Shown: positions 10,979-24,353 of the stretch, piece by piece
Layout of the letters: each line of letters opens with the position of its first letter
Position numbering within the stretch: position 1 is the stretch's first letter
Assembly: GCA_004352715.1 (NCBI GenBank)
Contig: SCFE01000098.1
Coordinates: 1,138,460-1,202,459 of the forward strand
Reading direction: 5' to 3'
DNA length: 64,000 nucleotides
DNA from: Hofstenia miamia
Lineage: Eukaryota > Xenacoelomorpha > Acoela
Made by a program: the position numbers and the translations under genes
The notes under the pieces: model-generated
What the model was told of the DNA's origin: nothing
What the model saw: the letters and a program-made list of their open reading frames with translations, nothing else
Databases searched by the model: none

Positions 10979-13238
10979 GTCTAAATTAAAATGTTATAAT
11001 TTATACATGCTGCAATGGCCTTTTTACTAGGACCTGAATTGAATAGTGACAACGGTATTTTAAGTACACTGCACTTAATAATTGAGAATAGTCTAAAATT
11101 TTCTGGGAAATTTACACAAGAACTTAATATAAATTGACGCTTAATTTACATATAATCATTCATAAAGTAAGAAATTTCCACAGAAACATATGCAGGTATT
11201 ATTTCATAACAATTGAGTTAGAAATTTCACAGGATAAGTTAGGGTTAAAGGTAAGGCTAACAATTTAAAATGATTAAAGTGTTAGGGAAAACTTTGCTTG
11301 GCAAAACGCAAAAATTAAAACGAAAGCCGTGGATTTCAACAGTCAAATTGATCATTTGTCTTTCTAAGTTAAATGTTACAACCGTTGCACTTCTTTGCGC
11401 CTTTTAATTTGTTTATCAAACTTGAAACATTGAAATTGAAGGGGGATCTACTGGGGTAGAGCACCTTTCATCATTTAAAATTTCAAGCTAATTGTTAATG
11501 TTCCTCGCAAAATATTTTGACAAGAATCAACTGTTAGGGCATTTCAGAGAGGTTTCACATTGTTTATGCTCTTAGCTTATGCATACTTGCTTTTTATTCG
11601 TTTTTAAGCAACCACTGCAAAAGTTAAATTAAATAACTAATAACCACATTGTGAAACAATTCCATTTTTCAACAACTGGAGGCAAAAACATAATAGCTAA
11701 TTTCTAGACCTTCAACAATATATTCGATATTTCGAACGTCAAATCCAGATTAATTGGTTTATATATATATATATATACATATATAAAGGCTCTAAATATT
11801 ATGGCAGAGGGCTCTGGATCCAAAAAAGTTGCATGAAATTAGATCTGCATCCCAATTGAGCAATGTAAAAATTTTTGGGTAAAATTAATACCGTAATATC
11901 ATGGCTTTCCATCTAAAAGGGGCTCTGGATACTATGGAAAATCTCATATATATAAATAATCAAGTTTTAGAGGATCGGAAAAAAATAAATGAAACGAAAT
12001 ATGTCGTGTTTCTAAGTCTTTTGCATTAAATATCCAGAAATTCCCTAAAAATGCAAAGTACTATCTAAAAACCAAAAAAACACCAGCAAGCGCCGACAAC
12101 GTATCATTTCATAAATAATTAATGCGTGAAGCAAAACACATTATTACGTGCAATACTTACTTAAAACAAGTTCGTCTAAAGCATGCCGGTAAAATGAAAA
12201 ATGTAGAAAATATGTAAATGCCAAATCAAAAAACCAAAATTAACAAAATTAATGATGAAGAAGCTTAAAATAGCCAAGTGCATTAACAATTCAAGAATAA
12301 ATTAGCCATCGTGAGAAATGAACAGCAGTTTAAAGCGCCATATTAGGTTAATTGGCCATTATTATCACTAAAATAAATGATGGGTGGCCTAATTAGAAGA
12401 AAAGGAACAAAGTTAAATAAAGACCTCAACTTTTGAAAATGAGAAACTCAAATTTGTAATTTATTAGAAGGTAAATAGAAAATCGAAACTGTTTGAATTT
12501 TTCTAATATGATTCGATGATTCCTTGAAGTAAAAACTTGTTAAAAATTCAACAAGATATCGTTACTTTAATACTAAAATTGACAAAGTCGGGTTTTGCGT
12601 GTTTTGAGATTTTAGCAGAATTGCACACTAAAAAATAGGATAAAGCAATGACTCAAAAACTTTTTTACAGGGTGCACACTAGCAAGTTTCATAAAATTTT
12701 TAAAAATTGAATTTCAATACTGGCCTAAAGGAAGGGGGTTGCTCATACATCTAAGATTTATAACAGTGTATTGGCGATTTGCCATTTCATGTAAAACAGC
12801 AGTCTGAGGTATTTTTAGAAATTTTTATACAGTTCTTTTCGTTTTTCTCAAAGTAAATTTATATATATATATGAAGTAAAGAAGAAAGTCCAATAAAAAA
12901 ATATTTAAATATATTTTTTCTTCAATACTGTTAATGTGAACAATTTGAAGGTGACCTTCGCCTGATTGAGTAACATTGAAAAAAAATATTAGAACAAGTT
13001 ATACTGTCAATGTGATATGAAAAATCTTAGAATAAGATGAATGATAAATTTTTTGAAAAAAATTAATTTTCAAAGAAAAAATTAATGTAAATTTTGAATA
13101 AAGGAAGTCGTATCTAGAACGTTGAAAAGACAATTGTTTATGATAAAAGATCACACAATTTCAATCGACAATTTGGGCAGAATAATATTGCAATTTATTT
13201 CCTACTTTGTATTAATGACTATGTCAACTTAAATAATG
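10979..13238. other. VPS13 intron sequence
   Basis: AT-rich, with a (TA)n run at about 11759-11787. A GGGCTCTGGAT motif recurs at about 11808 and 11920. No exon or RNA gene recognised. Confidence 0.4.
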
Positions 13239-14193
13239 GAAATTCCGCATCAAAGACTTTCTAAATTTTACAATACATTCAGTGCCCTTTTCAAAATGAT
13301 CCCCCAGGGAAAACTTATCTAAAGCAGTAAACTAGAAAACTGAAAAGTTTAATTCGGTGGAGAACTTCGGAAAGTTTCCTAATCACCTCAACTGAACATC
13401 TGATGGACCGAGATGTTAAATTCAGAAATTTTGGCTCCAAATAACTAACTTTTAGCAAAATTTTTATCAAAAAATATCCGATAGAATTTTAAAGGAAATA
13501 CAAAAATACATTTCATTAAAAACATTATGTAATTGTTACCATTCAATTTATCGATTGAGCTCAATTTAGTTTGAAGTAGTAAGCATGTAAAACTACCTAC
13601 CTCATAGCAGTTTACAAACTTTGAAAGTTAGTCATAAATTACAAAAATATGTATATGAACTATTGTTTTGAGACTATCGCCCAGGCCACGGATTAGTCGT
13701 TAACCGACAATAGACNGAAATTCCGCATCAAAGACTTTCTAAATTTTACAATACATTCAGTGCCCTTTTCAAAATGATCCCCCAGGGAAAACTTATCTAA
13801 AGCAGTAAACTAGAAAACTGAAAAGTTTAATTCGGTGGAGAACTTCGGAAAGTTTCCTAATCACCTCAACTGAACATCTGATGGACCGAGATGTTAAATT
13901 CAGAAATTTTGGCTCCAAATAACTAACTTTTAGCAAAATTTTTATCAAAAAATATCCGATAGAATTTTAAAGGAAATACAAAAATACATTTCATTAAAAA
14001 CATTATGTAATTGTTACCATTCAATTTATCGATTGAGCTCAATTTAGTTTGAAGTAGTAAGCATGTAAAACTACCTACCTCATAGCAGTTTACAAACTTT
14101 GAAAGTTAGTCATAAATTACAAAAATATGTATATGAACTATTGTTTTGAGACTATCGCCCAGGCCACGGATTAGTCGTTAACCGACAATAGAC
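13239..14193. repeat. Direct duplication of 477 bp around a single N (likely assembly artefact)
   Basis: 13239-13715 and 13717-14193 appear identical by eye and are separated only by one N at 13716. Each copy starts GAAATTCCGCATC and ends CGACAATAGAC. A perfect end-to-end duplication at an N points to unmerged overlapping contig ends rather than a genomic tandem duplication. Confidence 0.85.
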
Positions 14194-14629
14194 ATGGCTA
14201 ACAGCCGGCTACGATCAAAGAGTTCAGTCCAGTGACCGGCTACGGATAAAGTCTAGTCATCTTACAGCTACAGAATTTGCCTACACTTAGAATAAATTAC
14301 TATCACATAGTACCGAATTTGTGACAAAATTAGGGCCTGAATTTACATTTTTCTACACGTGACGGTTCTGCAACCTCGAGAAGTGCGTCTTTGTTTACAT
14401 TTTCCAATTCAATTTGTTTTTATCAAAAATTAATATTTATTATTTCGATTAATTGATTTTTGTTGATATTCTCGGCCATAAAATTCCGGCTACATCTCAC
14501 GGCCGGTCACACTCATGACTAAATTTTTTACGAACAACGGTTACGGCTCACGAAAATAGCTAGGCCACAAGACACTATTATCAACATGGCATGGTTTTAT
14601 ACAGTTCGAAAAGTATGCATTTCACTTAC

Positions 14630-14824
14630 TTCTGTATTATTACAAATGATGTAGTACGGCGTGAGTATAATCAGCTTTGTCAGGCCACTGTAGGATAGCG
14701 CGCTCTCCACAGCAACACCTATTAATTGGCCTTGGTCTCCTTTACATTCAACCACCCCTGTGCTTCCAGCTGCATCCATTGAGAAACGTGAAGACCATGA
14801 CGAATCATCGACTTTGAGAGTGAC
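14630..14824 (-). CDS. VPS13: VPS13-family protein, exon (VAB region, WSxxFSxDxxGSxG motif)
   Basis: A 65-codon exon, phase 0 both ends (acceptor ATTTTAAG before GTCAC, donor GTAAGT at 14629-14624). It contains SSWSSRFSMDAAGSTGVV, matching the VPS13 signature W-S-x-x-F-S-(L/M)-D-x-x-G-(S/N)-x-G-x-V. It continues with GVAVESALSYSGLTKLI and ends with LTPYYIICNNT, matching the family L-T-(K/R)-x-(V/I)-x-x-(T/L)-P-(F/Y)-Y-x-(I/L)-x-N-(K/N)-(S/T). The Asn in CNNT is the conserved VAB repeat asparagine. This exon alone is diagnostic of VPS13. Confidence 0.92.
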
Positions 14825-17440
14825 CTTAAAATAAATTCAACATAAAATGTCGTCAATGATTTGTTATCAAACAAAAAGAATTGGATAGTGAATGAAATAG
14901 GCTTTTAAAATTAAAGTACTATAATAATGTATTGCCTAAAAATTTCTCATCTTACAATTATACTTGCGTTTCTAAGCTGAAGTTGTATACTCAAGACAGA
15001 AATGAAATTTTGTATTCGAAAAAAATGTCATTCCTTCAATATAATAATATTAATCTTAAAATATTTTTCTAATAATTTTTGAGACATGAGATAAATTAAT
15101 GTGAGGGGAGAGATCTAATGAAACGTTCACAAATGACTTATTGTTGAGAACATATAAAATGTTGAAACTGAAAAATTAAAATTACCTGCCGTTTCTGTTT
15201 CTATACAAAGAATTGATTTAGAATTAATAAAATATACCATTAGAGGATGAGTGAATCCTTCTGTGTGTGAATCTTTTGGTCATGGTACAATTAGGCAGAA
15301 TCACGGTTAAGAAAAAATTATTTGAATTGCCAAAAAATAAAAAACCTTTCAAAATCCTGTATTTTTCAAAGTAGAAAAAGGAAAAAACGTTTTTAAGATA
15401 CGCTTCAAACACTGATATATTCAATAGATGTTTTAATTGACCTAGGTCAGCCGAATTAACTCCTGTTTGTGATTATACTGGAAATGTTGTTTAAAAAATA
15501 AAAAAAACTTGGTACACTAAGCATTTCAGAGAGGCAACTTAATCCCAACAAAGTAGTGTGACGCATATAGAATTTATAAAAAGTTAAATTTAATTAAAAA
15601 GCAAATAAGATATTTTAACACTAATTCCACATCATTGTCGACATGCCTTCTCGTTTCGTCTCATTACGGGATTAATTACAAGAGAATTACAAAAGTGGTC
15701 GTAAAGTCTGTTAGTTTCATTGAACGATAATAATTAATTTCCGAAATGTAGTTTAAAGATAAATGGGGAAACGAGCACTCCTACCTCTCCCTGTACTTTC
15801 AGTCAATTAGACTTTGCCTGGCATACAAGTTTGACATAATAATATCATCTGTCCAAAAATATGCTTTTCAGTGAAAATTACCGGTCTTTTTTGAATTCAT
15901 ATATTTTGAGGGAATTATTTCGTGTTTAAAATGATTTTGAAACTTAATGATTATTGCAAACGTTTCAAGGCAAGTGGCTAGTAACGCAGAGGGTCATATT
16001 ATAAAGTTAGTAAATTTTGTAACTTGTTCACTAGATCGATTGTTTTTATGATCTAAAAAAACTAAACACATGTGAAAAGTATGATTATACCATCACCTTC
16101 GTTGTTAATTGCTTTTGAAAGTGTGAATGGATATTTGTCACGAAAAATCCCTTAAATGTACTTGGGATGAGATAAAAATGAAAATCTTATTGGGATACCA
16201 ATGTTGACATTGAATTATAGATATTCAATATAATTTATTTCCTATGTAAACCATATAAAAATGACTTAGTGAATTTGGTAAACGTATTTTCTGCAATAAA
16301 TTTAATAGCTATTCATGCGTAAACCCTAGTTGGCTAAAGGGTGTTTGTAGTTAATGTTTGTTAATGATTTTCATCCGTTTGTATTAAGTTTTATCGTCTG
16401 TTTACACATGAAGAAAAGAATTCCCTCATTATTTAGTGAAAAGTATTTATGGCATTACGATGTTATTCTTTCCTTCTGGCTTAGTATTGTCTGCCTTTTT
16501 ATCTACATGATCGTTATCATTAGTCCTAATTGGGCACTTTTACCAAATGTGTCAAAATATGTGATCTTAAAATTAACAACTGAGAAGGAAGATCTTTGAT
16601 ATTGAAAACAAATTTGGATAATCCAGAGCAATATTCATGCTTTAATATGAGACATGGAAATACATTTTCACGGACTTTGTGTAGATCTTATTATCACTTA
16701 GGTATTGTAAATCAAACTATTAAAAAATTGCATTAACAACCCTATTTTACACTGGGGGGCGATTTGACCCCCTCCATATATTTAGATATAACTCAGAAAC
16801 CGTTTTTTAAGTAAATAAACTATCGATCTATTGCTTTTTTCTTTAACTTGTTCTGCAACTTTTGCCAAAAAATTATGCAGATAGGATTAGGAGTTACAAA
16901 GTTATAGTGATTTTAAGAAAGTCCATGAAAAACTGACATTTCTAGAGAATTTCGAAATTATAATTGAATGTTTTCTGTTTTATTTGCACTATAGGGCTTT
17001 CTATTAACCCCTATTTAGTATTATTTCTAACATTTTGATCAACAATGATAAATTAAGGAACTTTGATACGTAACCTAATTAATATGCGCATATTAATTAT
17101 CGTATCACAAAACGGTTACTGCCAAAAACATTTCTGACATGTCAAAGTATCTCCACAGTAAATTTGGTGTTGATCGGATGTACCGATGCCGAGATGTTAG
17201 CCCCCCGCCCCCCAGAAATAACTGCTACCTCCGTTAACTAGAAGGGTTGAATCTACAGAATAGCATCATAGGAAATGTAAAATTGAAAGTGTAATTCCCA
17301 TAAAATAAAAAACCACACAAAATAACAGGGCATTCGTAAACCTTCCATGAAATTTTAGAACCAAACATAGAATTTTAACATTTCAAAATGATACCAAATG
17401 CAATACTTGATACTGAATCAGAGTGCAGAAAATTAATTAC
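14825..17440 (-). other. VPS13 intron
   Basis: AT-rich intron containing repeat family R2 copy A (16752-17215). The 81-residue ORF at 16354-16599 (plus) is hydrophobic and AT-rich with no recognisable family; I treat it as chance. Confidence 0.5.
16752..17215 (+). mobile_element. Interspersed MITE-like repeat, family R2, copy A
   Basis: About 464 bp homologous to 57515-58019 in the same orientation. The left end reads CTGGGGGGCGATTTGACCCC and the right end, on the complement, begins CTGGGGGGCGGGGGG, forming an imperfect terminal inverted repeat. Shared internal anchors include TTAGATATAACTCAGAAA, AAATTATGCAGATA and AATATGCGCATA. No ORF is shared between copies. The target duplication was not resolved. 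Likely a non-autonomous DNA transposon. Confidence 0.7.
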
Positions 17441-17533
17441 CTTTGCTTTGCCATTTGCGTTGAACGTAGAAAATGAGAATAGAGAAACACCAAGGAACTC
17501 TTTAGGATGCTTAAGAATGCGATCGGTGGTGTC
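17441..17533 (-). CDS. VPS13: VPS13-family protein, exon (start of the visible VAB segment)
   Basis: A 31-codon exon, phase 0 both ends (acceptor ACTGTTTAG before GACAC, donor GTAATT at 17440-17435). It reads ...LKHPKEFLGVSLFSFSTF... and joins directly to VTLKVDDSSWSSRF, consistent with the hydrophobic (V/A)-x-L-(F/M)-F-S-(Y/F) strand that precedes the W-S-x-x-F-S-x-D motif in VPS13 VAB repeats. It is the most upstream VPS13 exon I can call with confidence. The remaining N-terminal protein (chorein domain and most of the rod) should lie further right on the minus strand. Confidence 0.8.
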
Positions 17534-20500
17534 CTAAACAGTAACATTTAATAATCGAATGTAAAATTCAAAAGCAAAAATAAATTTACTACATTGAAAA
17601 ATGAATATTAGCTAAATTTTGCCTATCGAGGTTAGTAGTAATCGGATTATTGTTATTTTATGAGAAAGTTACTAGTAAGTCACTTGGTTATCAGAAAATT
17701 AAAAATCAGGCTTGCCGTGGTTTGAGATTTTCGACCCACAACCCATGTCCCACACTACAACGTTGGATAAAAAATTTGCTCCACAAATCAAATATATCAA
17801 TACAAAGCATTTGTAGAAACAAAGGACTTTATGTATATTTTAATATGCATTGATATACATAAAAATATATAAATTAATCACTATCCTCACCATAGTTATT
17901 TTAAATAACGATGTGCTTAAGTTTGTATTTTGATATATTATTTTTTTAACGTCTCAAATCGTTTACAAACAATTTGCATTGCTAAAGCAATACGAATATT
18001 CAAAAACACTATTCATAGTAACTAAGAGGCAAATAGTTAGAACAAGCGAATACTTTTACTTATTAGAGCAGACTTACTCCATAAGTCTACCAATAAAATA
18101 GGTTTGGTGTACCTATAAAACAATGTATATACATGTATATGTTACAAAACTGTAGAAAATGCTTGGAACTTTTAAAAAATCAACTTAGAAAAAAATCGTA
18201 AAGATTCAATACATTCTCGAATCTGAAATGTGCTATGACTGTTAAAATCAAATCAATTCATTTCTTTTTCAAAAGTTATTTCGATTATGCAAGGCATTAC
18301 GTACTATTAAACCAATAAGGATTGACATTCTTAACCTATACAGTCATATTGAGACTAACTGCAAAAATTCTTTCCCCACAAATGGCCTCAGCAAACCACA
18401 TGTAGTGTGGAGATTTCCACTCCCGCGACAAGCCTAGTCAAATTGCATTTTAGGAATTGAAACAAAACGTGCTAATAGAAAATGTGGCTTAGTTGGAACA
18501 AGGTAGATCGCTAGTTAGTTCCTGTTTTGAACATTGTACACTTTGTAGTAGAAATTTCAAAAAATATGGGCAACGTTGAAGATGGATCAATTGCTGGCAA
18601 CTTGCATCCACAGCCTATTCAATCCGGACCTAATCTGCACTCGCAAGCAAAAGGATCTCATCCGCGTTTACCTTTAAGGGTTAAGAAATAAATGGGAATA
18701 GTAAGTCAATATGCAACGAAATAGTCGTCAGGAAGCGTAATTTTTATTTCTAAAGCTACTAGAAATAGAATGAACGTTGCTTTTAGCATAAATAAAACAA
18801 TATTTCGGCTCATGTCCGATCCCCACATCAGTGTTTACTGCCTACATGTTTGCCATGTCATTGGCATAACCAAACAGGCAGATAATTCAGTGTTTACCAC
18901 TACATAACACTACTTGCATGTAGAACATGTCGGAAAGTGAGCAAACGAATGTGCTGAAAATTTGCAAAAATATTAATTTAATAGGAAACAGATTGTTTAT
19001 GATAGTGCAATCCAGAATATGTTGTATATAAAAAGAATTTGACAGTATTTACAAATACGCAGACGGACGAAACAGGATCAAAGCACTAACCTATTAAAAT
19101 GTATGATAATTTTGGCTTTGTGTATAGAAACCGCCGAAATTTTGCTAATAGGCGACAAATTTCAACTAGGCAAAGAGTACACTGAAGTAGTTTAAAAGCA
19201 TATAAGAACCAAAACAGTAAGCAGCATACTAAAATATACTTTGCATTCAAAAAGACTTTCGTCTAAAATTTGGCAAAAGGGCTTCACAACTTTCAGTCTT
19301 TTATTAAAACCATTTATTAAATGGTTGTTAGTGCATGGGAGAAAATATAATTTTGATATCATTGTTGTTTGCATATAAATGTGAACATTTGCGATAATTA
19401 AAAATCAGATTTATTGGAAAAACTTTCAAATTCGGCCGATACCTAATGCAATGATAGCAGGCGCGCAACTAGCGTATAATTTACGGGGGATACAGCTGAA
19501 AAAGGCCCAAAATATATATGCTAGTTACAAAATAATTAAACAATCATTATTTGAATCATATGAATTTAGGCACTTTTTACAAGAAACAATTATGCGCCTT
19601 GCGGCATTGCGACAAGGCAATGGGGGATCCGGACAACCTTGGTTACGCCCCTGGATAGCCATATCAATAAATAATATACATGTATATGATCGCTTTATCG
19701 AGAGCAGGTATTTTTTAGTGAATCACGTTGTAGTAGAATTATTGAGAAAATCTTGAAGGCAAGACTTATACTGTGATGTTTTAATTTTTCGAAAATAAAC
19801 ATTTTGTATCTTTGTTTTCAAGGCAGCCTAGTATAGCCTATTACATACGTAGCAGAGCCTTATCTGGGAACTATATCGAAATAATATAAAAAATCATATA
19901 AATAGATTTTAAGAGTGGAAATCATGTATATGATTTACATAAACGCAACTATAGGCAATATAAATATAAATATAAAAATGCACATTAATTTATATAGCCA
20001 TCACTGATCTAATGTACAGATACAAAATCTGCCAAAGCACATGACAGCAACAAATTACTTCAACTATATTGCTTTCTATACATAGACCAGAACACACAAG
20101 TGTTGGACAGACAACCGGAAACCTGTAACAATGAAGTAAGGAGCAATTCTCTATCGCGCGGTGCTTTCAGCCTATAGATCTTTTTATTATTGAGTGTCTA
20201 TTAAAAACATGGCGTTAGTGTTAAAAAACGCTGTAAAATCCTAAACTAACCAAATTAGAGAGTAACATCGGGTATCTAATTTCGGGTTTCAGGTGGATCG
20301 GGTTCGGGTACAAAACTTAGATTGATTGTTCAAGGTGTTGGATTGGTCTTTCACCATGTACATGAATAACGAACAAAATTCAAGGTAATAAAAATTTCAA
20401 AAATACAATCGTTCATTGACTTTTAAGAAATTTGGATATACATGATTATACCTCGATATCCGAAGAACAATAGTAAAATACCATTATCAACAAGCGAAAT

Positions 20501-22100
20501 TCAACACTGCTGTTAAATTCAAACAGCTAACAGCAGACAGTTACTATTTCAAAATATTATGCATGTCTAAAAGGAAATTCGACAAAAGCTGTGTAAAAAC
20601 TAAAAAATTGCAAAAACTTTGGTTCGAAGTTCATAGTTTATAATAAATTTAGTTAAAAATATGTTTCTTAAATTATGTAAATATTTGTAAGCGTTTCAAA
20701 CACTACATAAACGTTCATTCATTTTTATCGATTGTCTCACTTTTCCCAGTCAACTTTGGTTTCCTGGTAGACGACGCTCTGGATTTTTTTCATCCAATGT
20801 TGATTTCCATGTACAAACACCAATTTTTAAGCTTTCTTAACTGATAGGTGACTACATTGCAGATATTATTTATGACGTTTTTTACTGCATACTTTAAACA
20901 ACCTTTTTTGAAAAATTTCTACGATTGTAAAAACTGTCCAATTTCAAATGTGAACTTAGGAAATAGCTTACGACATCGGTATATAAAAACATTAAATATA
21001 GTAGAATGAACCCGAGTTGGAATCTGGATATGGCCGTTATATTTGTGATTCCTTCATCTTTTTGAAAAATTCATAATATGCAGATACCAATAGTGTAAGG
21101 AAAGGACTATATGGTCTATATGACCATCTAATAAAATAGTAAACATTGATATAAATACAGTTGTGCAAAAAGCCATTAAAATAACTCCTTGAAACCAAGC
21201 ATATTTTACAAATCACCTTATATTCAAAGTGGAGGTAACTTTGTATGACTATTTTTTTTATGCCTAATGCGCAATAACATTCTTAAAATTTAGATGTATC
21301 TATCGGGGTGGACTGGATTGATGGAAAGTAGAAGTTCGTTTTTACATTCATTATATAAAAATTCACCAAACTAATTGAGCCGAAATTCGATTATAAAATA
21401 AAGAAAAAACCGGAAAGGCATTAAACTGTCAAAGCATAATTGAAACTAAATTTGGAGAAATTAGAACGAGTAATGACATAATTTTAGTCTCCTTAAAGAA
21501 TTTTAAAGCAGACTATAAACATTGATTGTACAGAAACGAAGAAAATAGTTCAAAGTGAGAGACGCCATAAAAGATTTCCACAAAAATTGTTAGAAAAGGG
21601 CGTGTCAACAAAAGAAATTCTACTTAACAAAACTCACCAAAATATCAAAAGTAACAATTCCTTTGGAGTGAAAAAATTTTGAAAAATCAAACATAAAACC
21701 TATTCCGGTTTACCAATACCAAAAGCAACATTTGTACAACAGGGTGGTGAAAATTGAAAATATTTGTAAGTATATTAAAATAGCATTAAGTAAACGGAGA
21801 CCATTATGGAAAATAGAATGAATAAGATTAACGTATATAATATCATTAAAATTAGTCCATAACAATAAGATTATATACTATTGCAGCTGCGATCTGTAAA
21901 ATCCTGGAAAATAAGTCAAATTGCCTGGAAAGCCTTCATATTACCTGATTGCAACGAATTCAACTACGTTCACTATAAGCGGTTAGAAACACAAAGCAAA
22001 TGCAAATCTATAAATATATTTTTTATTAAGAATAAAATTTTGAAGCAGTGTCCAAAATAGGGAACAAATAAAAATGTATAATTGGTATTTTATATTAATT
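17534..22100. other. Large intronic/intergenic region
   Basis: About 4.5 kb, AT-rich. It contains the small ORF at 18566-18691 and a CGGGT-rich patch near 20270-20320 resembling hAT subterminal repeats. No VPS13 exon upstream of 17533 could be recognised in it. The 101-residue ORF at 19451-19756 (plus) shows no family motif. Confidence 0.4.
18566..18691 (+). CDS. Short ORF of unknown function, possible small exon
   Basis: ATG to TAA, 41 codons, in a local island of higher GC with varied codons. The peptide starts MGNVEDGSIAGN, so a Gly-2 N-myristoylation context is possible, and the rest is Pro/His/Gln-rich (HPQPIQSGPNLHSQ) with a basic tail. It lies about 3.5 kb upstream of the GPCR exon on the same strand, but I see no convincing splice donor linking them. 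A frameshifted reading on the opposite strand is interrupted. It could be a small gene, a 5'-leader ORF or chance. Confidence 0.22.
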   Translation: MGNVEDGSIAGNLHPQPIQSGPNLHSQAKGSHPRLPLRVKK

Positions 22101-22213
22101 AACCAATGAGTGAAATCTGGGAGGTGATTGGATAGTAGCGCCAACGTCACTCAGCGGATTCTGACGGGAAACAATAACTAAGTCAAATTAAAAAGTGATT
22201 TGGATAAAATATT
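22101..22213 (+). promoter_or_regulatory. Possible promoter/5' UTR of the GPCR gene
   Basis: The sequence just before the GPCR start codon is GC-richer than its surroundings and holds a CCAAT box (22103-22107), an inverted CCAAT (GATTGG, 22126-22131) and a CRE half-site ACGTCA (22144-22149). These motifs are short and could occur by chance; no TATA or initiator was assigned. Confidence 0.25.
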
Positions 22214-22355
22214 ATGAAGGATGGATACAGTCCCATGGTTTCTATTCATTATGAAATGGAGTACTACCCCCAGCAAAACACGACCCCTCCAGTTAATACA
22301 ACAATGGATGAACTTTGGAATTTATTGACAATCGTTATGATTATTATTACAACAG
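22214..22355 (+). CDS. Aminergic-type rhodopsin-family GPCR, exon 1 (extracellular N-terminus and start of TM1)
   Basis: The ATG at 22214 (context ATTATGA) opens 47 codons plus one base, ending at ACAACAG/GTGAGA (phase 1). The N-terminus has no signal peptide, as is usual for this class, and carries two N-glycosylation sequons in QNTTPPVNTT. From LWNLLTIVMIIITT the sequence becomes hydrophobic. It joins exactly in phase to exon 2, giving IIITTGIGSIVTVIGNSVV, a complete TM1 with the class-A GN motif. The layout (short glycosylated N-terminus, LW, TM1) resembles muscarinic and histamine receptors. These sense biogenic amines or acetylcholine at the plasma membrane and signal through G proteins; ligand cannot be predicted from this part. 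Confidence 0.8.
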
Positions 22356-24023
22356 GTGAGAAAACCCACTATCTACATAGAGTTATTCAATTAATTAATA
22401 TATTGTAAATAGCATGGCTATGAAATTTTCTTTATTACTGGTTTAGGAGTAAATATTCTGGGATTGACAGCCCTTAAACTACCAAATCTATACACATAGT
22501 TTAAGTGTTTTTGATACTAAAGCATAAAATATGCTTTTGTTAAAAACTAAAATACAACTTTGAAAGTCAAATAAATAACTATAATTACAGAAACAACAGA
22601 ACTTTGCAAATCAAAAAATTTACATCTAATTAGATTTTTCTAAATTGTGTCAATACATGATTTGACTAAAAGATACAGATCAGGTATATAAATTGAACGA
22701 GATACTCGTCTGCAACAAAATCTACCCTTTATATGTTGAGAAAACTCATTGAATGAGAGAATATTGACGATTCATAGATAACTGCGTCAAATTCCAAAAA
22801 GAATATAAATATAAATCAAAATATGATACAAGTACGTTTCCGAAATAAAAATTTATCAGTGAACCAAATTTGGAACTTTATGTAGTCTTCGTATTATGGG
22901 CAGTTGAACAAATCATTGTATATTAATCCCCTACCGAAGTTCTTATCCGCATTGATTCTGTAAGTATAACTTTGAGATAAGTGTTTGATTCTAGGCTTCA
23001 ATACGTTTAAAATGAACAGGTGCTAAGACATCGTCATCTAAATGTTTTGCACAAATGTATAAAGTATCAGAATTAGTACAGAATATGTGAAAGAAAAGAT
23101 TTTAAGTAACGCCTTGTAAAAATATTGATCAGACATTTTTCAACCGTGTTAATCTAACGACATACAAATATTAATGAATTCTTTATAAATATGATAATCA
23201 AATCCAGACAGTAGTCAAATTTTTTTTAGCCGAACAACCAAGCGGTGATTAGTAACTATTTTCCAGTCATTAACCTCAAATATGAGATTGGAAGAATGAT
23301 TCTCTGGGGAAAATTACTAAATCAACGAATGAAGTAACTGCATGTAGTAAGGCAATGAGGTAGTGGATATACATGCAGTGGGCCCATAAATTGAGTACAT
23401 AACCCGGTAATTTCACTCAAGAATTGCGGAGAGTAGCAAGAAAAATTTGAGTTTTTAAAAAACTAGGACCAGTGCTTTTTCTAAAAAATAAATGTTCAAC
23501 AATTTTTAGATTCTCGAAGTAAAAGCTCCAGTAAGCTTGTTTGTATGCATGAGATCTGTTGAATGTTGAAATTCCGATCGTAACAGAACCTAAGCTGATC
23601 ATGTTTACGCATCTTATAGTGGAAATAATTCAATTGGGATTTCAGTCAAATCAAATGTTAATGAATTTTAAAAATAAGGAAGGGACATTAGCAGAGTTGA
23701 GAAATTTGAATATCAAACAGACTAATGAGACTCAACATTGACAAAATCAAAGCAAAAGATGGAAATAATTAGCATTTGCTTCAAGTAGTTATACATATAT
23801 TTACGACACTCGTTTCATGAGAAGTAGACATCAAAGTCGAAAATCTGAGAGTAAACATCAAATAAATTCGTTATGATAAATTTTAAACCAACTAGACGTA
23901 AAACACGAAGTTCACAATAACTCCAAGTTTAATTTCTTAACACAATTAATTAAAATGATGCTACTTTGGTAGGTTATCTCGCCTTAAAGTCATGATCAAG
24001 CCATGGCCTACTCTAAGCTCAGC

Positions 24024-24353
24024 CAGGGTTTCAAAAAGGGTATGTTTTACAAAAAAGTTTTAAACGTTTAAAACGATGTCATTTTTGCTCTTAGACAGAC
24101 TCACCTCGCGGTACTAAAATTGTGCTGAACACATATATAGCAAACATCGAATTATGATAAACTGATCAAGATTCATTTTTTTATTTTATGCTATTTTTCA
24201 GCAGAAAATTGGTTATGAAAGTACAAATGAACGAAACCAAAAAAATTATTCTCCAAACTTTCAATAAAGTTCTACATAAATTTAAAAATTATTTAAAATA
24301 ACATTGAAAAACTGTTGTTTTAAACAGGTCCTGGTTAAAACAGGCCAACCCTG
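24024..24353. mobile_element. Non-autonomous hAT-type MITE with perfect 8-bp target duplication
   Basis: A 330-bp element starting CAGGGTTTCAAAAAGGG; the complement of its right end starts CAGGGTTGGCCTGTTTTAAC, so the terminal CAGGGTT is shared and subterminal TTTTAAAC-like motifs recur on both sides. The flanks are identical 8-mers AGCTCAGC (24016-24023 and 24354-24361), a perfect hAT-type target duplication. No ORF of transposase size is present. It is a different hAT family from the GAGCC-rich element at 4654-5133. Confidence 0.88.

Noticed and set aside
14597-14779. 60-residue minus-strand ORF with ATG
   Set aside because: It is part of the VPS13 exon 14630-14824; the ATG is an internal methionine and the tail reads through the splice donor.
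20748-20822. Possible minus-strand exon (SVVYQETKVDWE before GTGAGA)
   Set aside because: The acceptor is weak and the phase is incompatible with the VPS13 exon it would join.
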